A DNA stretch of 64,000 nt from Acidobacteriota bacterium (GTDB lineage: Bacteria > Acidobacteriota > UBA6911 > RPQK01 > JAJDTT01), in the NCBI GenBank assembly GCA_022827025.1, contig JAJDTT010000075.1, positions 19,366 through 83,365 on the forward strand. The letters are read 5' to 3'. The position numbers were made by a program, and so were the translations under genes. Shown piece by piece: positions 10,425-18,719 of this stretch (the stretch's first letter is position 1; each line of letters begins with the position of its first letter). Below the pieces are notes generated by a model. That model saw nothing but the letters and a program-made list of their open reading frames with translations, was not told where the DNA came from and made no database searches.

Positions 10425-10480
10425 CACTGGACCATTATGATATTCGGGCCGGAACCGGCCGTTCAATCCGTTCACTTGAC

Positions 10481-10867
10481 TCAAATGGAAAGATCTCCCG
10501 GCTGGGGATGGAGCACTCGGAAATGCAGGCCCCGCACCAGGGGCATGTTCCAGAACCCGTTGACCTTCGAGATCAGTGCCGGAGTCATATCCCGGAGCAC
10601 CGCCACCCATTCGGAGTCGGGGACGCCGATCTCCAGGATTCGCCCGCGGAGACGCAGGGGATCCGTCGATGCGGCCAACGGTGTCCCGACGATCCGAGGC
10701 CAGAACTCGCGCAAGAAGATCACCGCCACCTCCTGGTCCCGGACGATCTCCTGCAACCAGGGAAGAAAAAGAGATCCGACCGTCCTCATCGGCGCCGCCC
10801 GCGTGCTTCCGAACGGAAGCGGCCGCTCCTGGCCCGGGACTCGATCTCCTGGATCCCGTTGTTTCAT
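10481..10867 (-). CDS. DUF721 / DciA-like protein
   Basis: A 128-residue protein with the DUF721 pattern: LREFWPRIVGTPLAAST, then RGRILEIGVPDSEWVAVL, and a C-terminal HFRVLHP strand. DciA proteins of this family load the replicative helicase DnaB in bacteria lacking DnaC. That role is inferred from the family and not shown here. The start is the ATG at 10867; a second ATG at 10789 (MRTVGSLFLPWLQ) would remove 26 residues, and neither has a strong ribosome site. It lies just upstream of the 970-residue secreted protein on the same strand, a probably unrelated neighbour. Confidence 0.75.
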   Translation of the reverse strand: MKQRDPGDRVPGQERPLPFGSTRAAPMRTVGSLFLPWLQEIVRDQEVAVIFLREFWPRIVGTPLAASTDPLRLRGRILEIGVPDSEWVAVLRDMTPALISKVNGFWNMPLVRGLHFRVLHPQPGDLSI

Positions 10868-11231
10868 GACCGCATCAGTCTAGCAAAATGAACTCGCGCC
10901 ATGCCCCAGGAGCCTGCGCGGCGGAAATCAATCTGCTGCGAAAGCGCAGAATCGGTCCGTATTCGTGCGATTTCTCGGCGGATAGAATCACTAGGCACCT
11001 CCAAGTCGTGAAAACCTGGCCTCGATTCTCCACTTTCTCGCTACGATCATTTCTACCGCACAGACTCCTGGATCTTTGCGAGTCTGCGGCAGGTACGGTC
11101 GATCGCCGTCTGCATTGGGGCCGACCTGTCGCTGCCACGCCTCCGGATGCGAGTGGGAGAGGGCTCGTGGATCCTCGACTTGACATTGGGCGGAAGCCTG
11201 CCTTACATATCGACCCGCGCCCCGTTGACAA
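10868..11231. other. Intergenic region between divergent genes
   Basis: 364 bases separate the minus-strand DciA-like gene from the plus-strand HNH gene. It holds the putative HNH promoter near 11180-11209 and a short weak hairpin (CTGCG-AAAG-CGCAG, 10936-10949). An open frame crosses it on the plus strand, but its downstream half only shadows the HNH gene and its upstream half has no recognisable features. Confidence 0.6.
11180..11209 (+). promoter_or_regulatory. Putative sigma-70-type promoter of the HNH gene
   Basis: A perfect TTGACA sits at 11180-11185, followed after 17-18 bases by a weak -10 (TTACAT/TACATA, 11203-11209). Transcription from here would start about 15 bases before the GTG at 11232, leaving a very short leader. 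The -10 match is poor, so this rests mainly on the -35. Confidence 0.4.
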
Positions 11232-11759
11232 GTGGAACACACTCTGGTTCTCAACGCCACCTACGAGCCTCTGCAGATCATCGGCTGGAAGCGCGCCGTC
11301 CGCATGGTCTTCCAGGAGAAGGTCGAAGTGGTGGCCGAATATGACCGCGAGATCCGGAGTGTCTCGAACCGGATCCGCCTCCCGTCGGTCTTGCGTCTTC
11401 TTCACTACGTCAAGCTCCGGCACGGGTGCCACCGGATCAAGTTCAGCCGTGAGAACCTGTACGCTCGAGACAACTATCGTTGTCAGTATTGCGGCGTGAA
11501 GGCGCCCCTGAACCAGCTCACATACGATCATGTGATCCCCGTGGCCCAAGGGGGGATCAAAAGCTGGGAAAACATCGTCACCTGCTGTATCCAATGCAAC
11601 CGGAAGAAAGGGAACCGGTCGCCGGCGCAAGCCAACCTGCGCCTGCTGAGAATCCCCAAGGCGCCCTCGGGTTTCCCTTACCGGGTCCGCCTCCTTTTCC
11701 GCCAGCCGGCCGTTCCCGAGAGTTGGAAGGATTACATCTTCTGGTCCGGGGGAACCTGA
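11232..11759 (+). CDS. HNH endonuclease-family protein
   Basis: A 175-residue protein of the widespread HNH group that begins TLVLNATYEPL. The zinc/HNH core is complete: Cys84-x-x-Cys87 (CQYC), Asp99-His100 (LTYDHVIPVAQGG), Asn114 (WENIVTCC) and Cys119-x-x-Cys122 (CIQCNRKKGN). The family is predicted to be a nuclease, but the biological role of these chromosomal single-gene HNH proteins is not established. GTG is used as start. The stop overlaps the ATG of the next gene by one base (TGATG), so the two are probably translationally coupled. Confidence 0.9.
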   Translation: MEHTLVLNATYEPLQIIGWKRAVRMVFQEKVEVVAEYDREIRSVSNRIRLPSVLRLLHYVKLRHGCHRIKFSRENLYARDNYRCQYCGVKAPLNQLTYDHVIPVAQGGIKSWENIVTCCIQCNRKKGNRSPAQANLRLLRIPKAPSGFPYRVRLLFRQPAVPESWKDYIFWSGGT

Positions 11760-12454
11760 TGGACGGGTCTCTGGTGATCTTCTCCCGGTACCCCCGATTG
11801 GGCCGGGTGAAGACCCGACTGGAGCCGGCGCTGGGAAAGCGGGGTTGCCTGGAACTGCACCGGGCGCTGCTTCTGGACACCGTTGAAGGGACGCGTTTCC
11901 TGTGCCGGAGGCACTACCTGTATCTGAGCGGCTCCACCGCCCCGGAACGAGCCCGCTTCGCCGAAGCCTGGCGGCTGCCCGCGGATCTCATCGTCCGCGC
12001 ACAGACGGGAGCCGACCTGGGAGAGAGATTGTGGGAGGCCTGCCGGCAGGTCGCCGAGGAATCGAAGCAGAAGCCCGTGGTCTTTCTGGGCGCCGACTCC
12101 CCTACGGTGCCGCGGAAGTACATTCGCCAAGCCCTGGAGCAACTTGCGAGACGCCCGGTGGTCCTGGGACCGGCCGAGGACGGGGGATATTATCTCATCG
12201 GTCTTTCCCACCCCAGACCGGAGCTCTTCTCCAATCTGGATTGGGGGACCGGCAGGGTCCTGGAGCAGACGCTTCAGAGGTTGCGGCCGGAACAATATAC
12301 GTTGTTGCCCTCCTGGTTCGACGTGGACGACGGCGGCGACCTGGTTCGGCTCCACAGGGAGGTCGAGGCGGCGCAGCGGGACCTCTTCCGGCACACGCGC
12401 CGGTGTCTGCGGGAGCTGATTCAAGACCCGGTTTCCCATCCGGTTTCCCGTTGA
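11759..12454 (+). CDS. TIGR04282/DUF2064 family glycosyltransferase-like protein
   Basis: A 231-residue nucleotidyl/glycosyltransferase-fold protein. It opens with LVIFSRYPRLGRVKTRLEPALG, the signature of this family, resembling the NTP-binding loop of nucleotidyltransferases. It continues with FLGADSPTVP and GPAEDGGYYLIGL, where the Asp residues would hold the metal and substrate. The family's substrate is unknown. Its ATG overlaps the stop of the HNH gene by one base. The gene ends 130 bases before tonB. Confidence 0.88.
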   Translation: MDGSLVIFSRYPRLGRVKTRLEPALGKRGCLELHRALLLDTVEGTRFLCRRHYLYLSGSTAPERARFAEAWRLPADLIVRAQTGADLGERLWEACRQVAEESKQKPVVFLGADSPTVPRKYIRQALEQLARRPVVLGPAEDGGYYLIGLSHPRPELFSNLDWGTGRVLEQTLQRLRPEQYTLLPSWFDVDDGGDLVRLHREVEAAQRDLFRHTRRCLRELIQDPVSHPVSR

Positions 12455-12507
12455 TCCTTTTGCGGGAGATCCACGTCTCAAGTAAGGTGCCGCTCGATCG
12501 CGTTCGG

Positions 12508-12537
12508 TTGACCGGAAGCGGCCGCGTTGACTAACAT
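12508..12537 (+). promoter_or_regulatory. Putative promoter upstream of tonB
   Basis: TTGACC at 12508-12513 and TAACAT at 12532-12537 are separated by 18 bases and match the sigma-70 consensus at five and four of six positions. They lie about 50 bases upstream of the GTG start at 12585. Confidence 0.35.
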
Positions 12538-12584
12538 TGCATCAGGTGCGCCTGAGGAAAGAGTGAAGGGGTTTTGAGTCGGCG

Positions 12585-13424
12585 GTGAAGGATTTCCTGG
12601 AACGGCTGTTAGGTTTGAAGGTCCCCGAGGCTCAACTGGAGGGGCCGCGAGACCCATATAACATCTACGAATGGGATCTCGACGACCGGAGGCCGATGGT
12701 GGTCGCCGCCATCCTGGCCGTCCTCTTTCACGCAGTTCTCCTGTTGATGGTCTTCCCCTCGTTCGGCGAGACGGTCCTGGTCCCGACCCAGCAGGTCCTG
12801 GTGCTCAAGAATCTGGCGAAACCCGCGGCCCTGACCGGGGGCGGCGACCTGCCCAAGGCGACTCCGCCCAAGCCCAAACCGGTGAGGCCGAAGCCCAAGC
12901 CGATTCTGGTTCCCATCCCCGATCCGACTCCGAGAGACCCCGAACCCATCCGCAAGGAGGAGCTGGAGGACGTCCCCCAGGTCATCAAGCAGATGGTCGC
13001 GGAATTGAACCTGGACGACATCGAGGCTCCGCCGGGTCGTCCCGGCCGGGGAGGGCAGGGTGAGAGCCAGGGCGAGGGGACTGGAACCGGACCCCTTGCG
13101 GGCTCGGGACCCGCGGCCGGGGACGGCAGCGGCATCTACCGATACGGGAGCGGGGTCACCAATCCCGTTCCCATCGTTCAGACGACTCCCAGTTACACCG
13201 ACGCCGCCATCAAAGCCAAAGTTCAGGGTGTGGTCTGGCTTCAGGCCATCATCCGCAAGGATGGCAACGTCGACAGCTTCAAGGTCATTCGAGGCTTGGG
13301 CCACGGGTTGGAAGAACAGGCCATCCAGGAGATCGCCACCAACTGGCGTTTTCGACCCGGAATGCTCAACGGGAGTCCGGTCGACGTCCTGGCGACCATC
13401 GAAGTCCAGTTCAACCTGAGGTAG
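12585..13424 (+). CDS. tonB: TonB family energy-transducing protein
   Basis: A 279-residue inner-membrane protein that would carry proton-motive energy to outer-membrane receptors. It has a cytoplasmic N-terminus of about 37 residues, one membrane helix (about 38-57, VVAAILAVLFHAVLLLMVF), a Pro/Lys-rich spacer (PPKPKPVRPKPKPILVP) and a Gly-rich linker. The C-terminal TonB domain (about 195-279) contains KVQGVVWLQAIIRKDG and NWRFRPGMLNGSPV. The long N-terminal cytoplasmic extension is common in acidobacterial homologues. GTG start. A TonB-dependent receptor is encoded at 39 kb; no exbB/exbD genes are adjacent. Confidence 0.9.
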   Translation: MKDFLERLLGLKVPEAQLEGPRDPYNIYEWDLDDRRPMVVAAILAVLFHAVLLLMVFPSFGETVLVPTQQVLVLKNLAKPAALTGGGDLPKATPPKPKPVRPKPKPILVPIPDPTPRDPEPIRKEELEDVPQVIKQMVAELNLDDIEAPPGRPGRGGQGESQGEGTGTGPLAGSGPAAGDGSGIYRYGSGVTNPVPIVQTTPSYTDAAIKAKVQGVVWLQAIIRKDGNVDSFKVIRGLGHGLEEQAIQEIATNWRFRPGMLNGSPVDVLATIEVQFNLR

Positions 13425-13458
13425 ACGACGCCTCCCGAATCGTACGTTACATGAATGG

Positions 13459-13510
13459 GGGCAACCACAAGAGTTGCCTCTACCAAGGAAGGGCAACCAC
13501 AAGAGTTGCC
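13459..13510. repeat. Two copies of a short palindromic intergenic repeat
   Basis: The 20-base core GGGCAACCACAAGAGTTGCC occurs at 13459-13478 and again, identical, at 13491-13510. Each copy is an inverted repeat (GGGCAAC, loop CACAAGA, GTTGCC(C)) able to form a hairpin. They fill the gap between tonB and ileS. The flavour resembles REP-type repeats and the related elements at 22570 and 25081. Confidence 0.75.
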
Positions 13511-13536
13511 CCCGCGCCGTCGTATCCCGCTATAAT
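13506..13536 (+). promoter_or_regulatory. Putative ileS promoter with perfect -10
   Basis: A perfect TATAAT lies at 13531-13536 with TTGCCC (four of six) at 13506-13511, spacer 19. The -35 would be contributed by the second palindromic repeat. Transcription would begin close to 13543, only a few bases before the GTG start of ileS at 13547, implying a leaderless or nearly leaderless message. Confidence 0.4.
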
Positions 13537-13546
13537 TCCGGCTCTT

Positions 13547-16318
13547 GTGGTTGAAGCACTCGACCTGAAAGCAACCATCAACCTTCCCAGAACCCGTTTC
13601 CGGATGAAGGCGAATCTGCCCGTTCTGGAGCCGCGGATTCTCAAGTCGTGGGAAGAGTCGGGGATCTACTCCAAGATCCGCGCGGCGCGAACAGGAAGGC
13701 CTCGCTTCATCCTTCACGACGGCCCTCCCTACGCCAACGGGCATCTCCATGTGGGACACGCCCTGAACAAGATCCTCAAAGACCTCATCGTTCGTTCCAA
13801 GACCATGGAGGGTTACGATTGTCCATACGTGCCCGGGTGGGACTGCCACGGGCTGCCCATCGAGATCCAGGTCATGAACCGAAAGCGAACCGACCTGGAC
13901 CCGTTGGAGGTGCGCCGCCGATGCCGGCGGCACGCCGCCAAGTTCGTGCGCATCCAGGGGAATGAGTTCCGTCGCCTGGGGGTCACGGGGGACTGGACGG
14001 CGCCCTACCTGACCATGAGCCATTCCTATGAAGCCGAGACGGCTCGGCTGCTGGGCGATTTCGTCGGCCGGGGAAGCGTCTACAAGGGTCTGAAGCCGGT
14101 TCATTGGTGCATTCACTGCGAGACGGCACTGGCCGAAGCGGAAGTGGAGTATTCGGAACATGTCAGTCCGTCGGTCTACGTCCGGTTTCCCGTGACGGGA
14201 GGACTTCATGGATTGGACATCGGGGCCCGCCCCGTCTCGGTTCTGATCTGGACCACGACCCCTTGGACCCTCCCCGCCAACCAGGGTCTCTGCTTTCATC
14301 CCGACTTCGAATACGCGTTGCTGGAGACCCGGGACGAGGTTTTCATCCTGGCTGCCGATCTGGTTCCCCGAGTGGCCGAGGAGTGCGGTTGGGGCGACTA
14401 CCGGATTCTGGGACGGCTCCGGGGCGCCGCCCTCGGCGGTCTCGAGTGCCGGCACCCATGGATTCCGCGCCGGTCCGCGGTCGTCTTCGGAGATCACGTC
14501 ACCCTGGAACAGGGCACCGGAGTGGTCCATACCGCGCCCGGGCACGGGGAAGAGGACTACCGCCTGGGAATCGACAACGGTCTTGAGATCTATTGTCCGG
14601 TGGACGACTCGGGCCGGTTCCTGCCGGAGGTGGATCACTTCGGAGGCATGCCCGTGTTCGAGGCCAACCCTTCCATCAACGCCCTGATGGCCCGGGAAGG
14701 CCATCTGGTCCGGGAAGGGCCGTTCCGGCACAGCTATCCTCACTGCTGGCGCTGCCGCAATCCGGTCATCTTTCGCGCCACCGCCCAGTGGTTCATCAGC
14801 ATGGACCGGGAAGACCTGCGCGGACGGGCGCTGCGCGAGATCGCGGGGGTGAAGTGGCTTCCGTCCTGGGGCCGGGAGCGGATCCATAACATGATCTCCA
14901 CCCGGCCGGACTGGTGCATCAGCCGGCAGAGGACCTGGGGCGTTCCGATCATCGCCTTCTACTGCAGGGCCTGCGGCAAGATCCTGCTGGAGCGCGACAT
15001 AATCGAACATGTGTCGCGGATCTTCGAGCGGGAGGGCGCCGACGCCTGGTACCGGAGACCGGCGTCAGAGCTGCTCCCCGAAGGCACCCGTTGCGCCTGT
15101 GGAAGCGAGGAGTTCGAAAAGGAGAAGGACATACTGGATGTCTGGTTCGACTCTGGGGTCAGCCATCACGTGCTGCGGAATACGCCGGGACTCGAATGGC
15201 CCGCGGATCTCTACCTGGAGGGTGGGGATCAGTTCCGGGGCTGGTTTCACAGCTCCTTGCTGGTAGGGGTCGGCGTCAGCGGCGGAGCTCCCTACCGTTC
15301 GGTCCTGTGCCATGGATGGACGCTGGATGCCGAAGGGAAGGCCATGTCCAAATCCAGAGGCAACGTCATTTCTCCCCAGGACATCATCAAGCGGGACGGC
15401 GCCGAGATCTTGCGTCTCTGGGTTGCGTCCATCGACTACACCGAAGACGTCCGCCTGGGAGACGAGATCCTGTCCCGACTCCGGGACGCCTACCGCAAGC
15501 TGAGAAATACGAGCCGCTTCCTCTTGGGCAACCTTCAGGACTTCTCTCCGGAAATGGCCGTGCCGGACGGGGAACTGCTGGAGTTGGATCGTTGGGCTCT
15601 GGCTCACACCGCCGCCACGGCACGGCGCGTGGAGGAGGCCTACCGGAATTTCGAGTTTCACACCGTCTACCATTCCCTCTACCAGCTCTGTGTCGTGGGG
15701 CTTTCCAGTTTTTATCTCGACGTTCTGAAGGACCGCCTCTACGTCTCGGCGGCCGATTCGGGGGAACGAAGGTCGGCGCAGACGGCACTGTTCCGGATCG
15801 CGGACGCATTGGTCCGGCTGCTGGCTCCGATCCTGCCCTTCACCACGACCCAGATCTGGGAAGAACTCCACGGCCGGAACCCTCCGGCCGAGTCGGTCCA
15901 CATGGCCGAGTTCTCCCGGGATCTGGACCGTTATGAGAATCCCGGGCTTCTGGAGCGATGGGAGCCGCTCCTGCGGATCCGCCACCAGGTCAGCAAGTCA
16001 CTGGAGGAATGCCGCCGGGAGAAGCTCATCGGGAACTCGTTGGAGGCGTCGGTCAGGATCGAGGCCGGCGCGGAGACTTGCAGGTACCTCGGCCGGTATG
16101 CGGAGGATCTGGCCACGGTCTTCATCGTCTCCGAAGTTGAAATCGAACAGAGGGAGGACCTGGCGGCGGATGAGACGCGGGTCACAGTGACCAGAACCCA
16201 GGCGAAGAAATGCGCGCGGTGCTGGAACCATCGACGCTCGGTGGGGACCGATGCCGGTCTTCCGCACCTCTGCTTCCGATGCCGCTCGGTGTTGGAACGG
16301 ATCGGCGCCCTCGCTTGA
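13547..16318 (+). CDS. ileS: Isoleucyl-tRNA synthetase
   Basis: Charges tRNA-Ile. The protein is 923 residues from the GTG at 13547. The frame is open 96 bases further upstream, but that part only translates the palindromic repeats, so it is excluded. The class I signature HVGH is at 68-71 (GPPYANGHLHVGHALNKILK) and the KMSKS loop at 598-603 (KAMSKS). The editing-domain motifs (VLIWTTTPWTLPANQG, HTAPGHGEEDY) are present. The C-terminal zinc-binding segment with paired Cys (KKCARCWNHR, LCFRCRSVL) makes this the eubacterial, zinc-containing type. It is followed 58 bases later by lspA-lolA. Confidence 0.97.
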   Translation: MVEALDLKATINLPRTRFRMKANLPVLEPRILKSWEESGIYSKIRAARTGRPRFILHDGPPYANGHLHVGHALNKILKDLIVRSKTMEGYDCPYVPGWDCHGLPIEIQVMNRKRTDLDPLEVRRRCRRHAAKFVRIQGNEFRRLGVTGDWTAPYLTMSHSYEAETARLLGDFVGRGSVYKGLKPVHWCIHCETALAEAEVEYSEHVSPSVYVRFPVTGGLHGLDIGARPVSVLIWTTTPWTLPANQGLCFHPDFEYALLETRDEVFILAADLVPRVAEECGWGDYRILGRLRGAALGGLECRHPWIPRRSAVVFGDHVTLEQGTGVVHTAPGHGEEDYRLGIDNGLEIYCPVDDSGRFLPEVDHFGGMPVFEANPSINALMAREGHLVREGPFRHSYPHCWRCRNPVIFRATAQWFISMDREDLRGRALREIAGVKWLPSWGRERIHNMISTRPDWCISRQRTWGVPIIAFYCRACGKILLERDIIEHVSRIFEREGADAWYRRPASELLPEGTRCACGSEEFEKEKDILDVWFDSGVSHHVLRNTPGLEWPADLYLEGGDQFRGWFHSSLLVGVGVSGGAPYRSVLCHGWTLDAEGKAMSKSRGNVISPQDIIKRDGAEILRLWVASIDYTEDVRLGDEILSRLRDAYRKLRNTSRFLLGNLQDFSPEMAVPDGELLELDRWALAHTAATARRVEEAYRNFEFHTVYHSLYQLCVVGLSSFYLDVLKDRLYVSAADSGERRSAQTALFRIADALVRLLAPILPFTTTQIWEELHGRNPPAESVHMAEFSRDLDRYENPGLLERWEPLLRIRHQVSKSLEECRREKLIGNSLEASVRIEAGAETCRYLGRYAEDLATVFIVSEVEIEQREDLAADETRVTVTRTQAKKCARCWNHRRSVGTDAGLPHLCFRCRSVLERIGALA

Positions 16319-16319
16319 A

Positions 16320-16347
16320 GTCCGGGATCATGCGGGACGTTTTTTTT
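16320..16347 (+). terminator. Weak terminator-like element between ileS and lspA-lolA
   Basis: A short imperfect stem (GTCCG at 16320 with CGGGAC at 16333-16338) is followed closely by eight T residues (16340-16347). The stem is short and the two genes are closely spaced on one strand. If active it would attenuate rather than end transcription. Confidence 0.3.
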
Positions 16348-16376
16348 CGGAAGCCGTCGGCGCCGCGGAGAAGACG

Positions 16377-17660
16377 ATGAAACTCCTGGCGATGGGAATT
16401 GCGGCGGTGGTGCTGGCGCTGGATCTCCTCACCAAGTGGTGGGTCAAGAGCACCGCCTGGCTGCACTACCACCAGGTCGTCGATGGTTTCTTCACGATCC
16501 ACTTCGTCCGCAACGAGGGCATAGCCTTCGGCCTGTTTCATTCCAATCCTTCGGTGTGGAAACCGGTGATCCTTTCTGTCCTGGCCGTCGCGGCGGCGGT
16601 CATGGTGCTGTACTACATCTGGACCAGTCCGCCTGGGGAAAGAGGCGTCCAACTCTTCCTGGGGCTCCTGTTGGGAGGAATCCTGGGAAATTTCTGCGAC
16701 CGGCTGTGGCGCGGTTATGTTGTCGATTTTCTGGCGTTTCATTGGCAGGACCGTTTCGCTTGGCCGACCTTCAATCTGGCCGATGCCGCAATCACCTGCG
16801 GAGTGGCGGCGATTCTCTACCAGGGCTTTTTCGGAACGGGTGGCGGGGACCGGGCATCGAATCCGCCCAGCCGGAAAAACTCCGGCTCTTTGGGCGCGAT
16901 TCTGCTGGCGGGTCTGCTCCCGGCGCACCTGTTGGGAGCATCGTCTTCTCCCGGAGCGCTGGAAGTCGTGGACCGTGTCCAGGACCGGTATGATCGGGTC
17001 GAAAGCTTCTCCACCGAATTCCGGCAGGTCTTTCAGTCGCAGGGGGTCTTTTTCGAAAGCGACTGGGGCGAGGGGATCCTGCTGATGAAGCGCCCTGGGA
17101 AAATGTACTGGGAATACCAGCGTCCCACCAGGAAGCTGTTCGTGGCCGACGGCAAACAGACCTTCTTCTACGTCCCCGGCGAGAACCAGGTGACGATCAC
17201 CGACCTGGACCCGGAGACCGCGGATACGCCGCTGCTTTTCCTGCTGGGACCCAAACGGATCCGGGACGACTTCCTGGTGGAGTTCGAAACCGGGGAAGGG
17301 CCGTTGGACGAATCCAACCTGCTCCTTCGCTTGACGCCCGTTCGGGCCCGGCCTGAATTCAGCTATCTGCTGTTGGAACTGTCCCCCCAGACCTGGCTCA
17401 TCCGAAGATTGTCCGTAGTCGAGCCCATCGGGAATCGGAACGACTACATATTCAGCCGTTTCCGGGAGAACGTGAAGATCCGCGACCAACAGTTCCGCCT
17501 GGAATTGCCGGACGGAGTGGAGATCATCCGAATCGGATCCGGCGCCGGTCTGAGGCCGGAGAGGGAGCCCGGCCGGTCTCCTCATCGAAGCCGGCTCGAC
17601 GCCGGTGTGGAGACGGCTGCTGTGTCGACAACCCGTGGCAATAGCCGTCACGGACTGTAA
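16377..17660 (+). CDS. Fused lipoprotein signal peptidase II (LspA) and LolA-type lipoprotein carrier
   Basis: One uninterrupted frame of 427 residues. Residues 1-153 are a complete LspA: four predicted membrane helices, the conserved VRNEGIAFGLF segment, GNFCDRLWRGYVVDF with catalytic Asp117, and FNLADAAI with Asp136. The 19-residue Asp spacing equals that of known LspA. After a polar linker (155-170) a hydrophobic segment (171-188, LGAILLAGLLPAHLLGAS) looks like a former signal peptide. It leads into a LolA domain: VVDRVQDRYDRVESFSTEF, QGVFFESDWGEGILLMKRPGKM, then KLFVADGKQTFFYVPGENQV. A basic tail of about 40 residues follows. GGAG lies 6 bases before the ATG. An in-frame TTG at 16890, after a 7-bp hairpin (16869-16887), could start LolA separately. 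Maturation and transport of lipoproteins would thus be encoded together. Confidence 0.9.
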   Translation: MKLLAMGIAAVVLALDLLTKWWVKSTAWLHYHQVVDGFFTIHFVRNEGIAFGLFHSNPSVWKPVILSVLAVAAAVMVLYYIWTSPPGERGVQLFLGLLLGGILGNFCDRLWRGYVVDFLAFHWQDRFAWPTFNLADAAITCGVAAILYQGFFGTGGGDRASNPPSRKNSGSLGAILLAGLLPAHLLGASSSPGALEVVDRVQDRYDRVESFSTEFRQVFQSQGVFFESDWGEGILLMKRPGKMYWEYQRPTRKLFVADGKQTFFYVPGENQVTITDLDPETADTPLLFLLGPKRIRDDFLVEFETGEGPLDESNLLLRLTPVRARPEFSYLLLELSPQTWLIRRLSVVEPIGNRNDYIFSRFRENVKIRDQQFRLELPDGVEIIRIGSGAGLRPEREPGRSPHRSRLDAGVETAAVSTTRGNSRHGL

Positions 17661-17674
17661 AGGAGAGTGCCGAG

Positions 17675-18679
17675 TTGAGCGAGATTCGGGCGAACATAAC
17701 GGCCGTGGGGATGTACGTTCCGGAGAAACGCGTCACCAACCACGACTTGAGCCGGGTTCTGGACACTTCCGACGCGTGGATTCGATCGCGCACCGGGATC
17801 TCGGAGCGCCGGATTGCCGGCAAGGACCAAGCCAACAGCGACCTCTCGGTTCGGGCCATCCAGGATGCTTTGGAAGGTACGCCGCATCGCCCGGAAGACA
17901 TCGATCTCATCATCGTCACGACCGTCACGCCGGACATGATGTTTCCTTCGACGGCGTGCCGGATCCAGGAGAAGATCGGGGCCGCCAACGCGTGGGGATT
18001 CGATCTTTCCGGGGCCTGCTCCGGATTCCTTTTCGGCCTCTCGACGGCTGCGCAGTTTATTCGGACGGGAACCCACAAGAAGGTCCTCGTGGTGGGTACC
18101 GATGTGATGAGCTCCATCATCGACTTCGAGGACCGGGCCACCTGCGTTCTATTCGGAGACGGCGCCGGGGCGGTCCTCCTTGAGCCCACCGAGGAGGAGG
18201 AGGTGGGCATCCTGGACTCGACCCTGGGGTGCGACGGGTCGGGAGGGAAGTTCCTGTTCATGCCGGCCGGAGGGAGCCATCGCCCCGCAAGCCATGAAAC
18301 CGTGGACAAGCGAATGCACTATGTCCACCAGGACGGGAGGAACGTCTTCAAGTTCGCGGTCCGGGTCATGTGCGACACTTCGGTCGGATTGCTCCAGCGA
18401 AACGGCATTCCCACCGATCAACTTTCGCTGTTCGTCCCCCACCAGGCCAACATGCGAATCATCAAGTCGTCCATGTCGCGCCTGAAATTGGCCGAGGATC
18501 AGGTTGCCGTCAACATCGACCGCTACGCCAACACCACGGCGGCGACCATTCCCACCTGTCTGGCGGAAGCTCACCGTCAGGGGCGATTGAAGAAACGGGA
18601 CAAGGTTCTCATGGTCTCCTTCGGAGCGGGATTCACCTGGGGAGGCATTCTGCTCGGCTGGGGAATGGATCCGCCGTAA
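17675..18679 (+). CDS. fabH: Beta-ketoacyl-ACP synthase III
   Basis: Starts fatty-acid chains by condensing an acyl-CoA with malonyl-ACP. All catalytic residues are present: Cys115 (LSGACSGFLFG), His256 (VPHQANMRII) and Asn286 (YANTTAATIP), with the TRTGISERRIA segment near 38. The length of 334 residues is standard. The start is TTG at 17675 with AGGAGAG at 17661-17667, right after the LspA-LolA stop, so the two are probably co-transcribed. An insertion around 190-215 (GSGGKFLFMPAGGSHRPAS) is seen in many FabH homologues outside the Proteobacteria. Confidence 0.96.
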   Translation: MSEIRANITAVGMYVPEKRVTNHDLSRVLDTSDAWIRSRTGISERRIAGKDQANSDLSVRAIQDALEGTPHRPEDIDLIIVTTVTPDMMFPSTACRIQEKIGAANAWGFDLSGACSGFLFGLSTAAQFIRTGTHKKVLVVGTDVMSSIIDFEDRATCVLFGDGAGAVLLEPTEEEEVGILDSTLGCDGSGGKFLFMPAGGSHRPASHETVDKRMHYVHQDGRNVFKFAVRVMCDTSVGLLQRNGIPTDQLSLFVPHQANMRIIKSSMSRLKLAEDQVAVNIDRYANTTAATIPTCLAEAHRQGRLKKRDKVLMVSFGAGFTWGGILLGWGMDPP

Positions 18680-18719
18680 CTCGCAATACTGGGCGGGAGT
18701 CGCCTCGATCAGACACGCG

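Noticed and set aside
8109..10883. Very long open frame on the plus strand opposite the 970-residue secreted protein
   Set aside because: It is antisense to a gene with a signal peptide and clear repeats; its translation shows no domain pattern. Long antisense frames are expected in G+C-rich DNA. The same applies to those at 182-2272, 28324-31140 and 35694-38216.
10888..11499. Plus-strand frame of about 200 codons upstream of and overlapping the HNH gene
   Set aside because: Its second half is an out-of-frame reading of the HNH gene and the first half shows no motifs or ribosome site.
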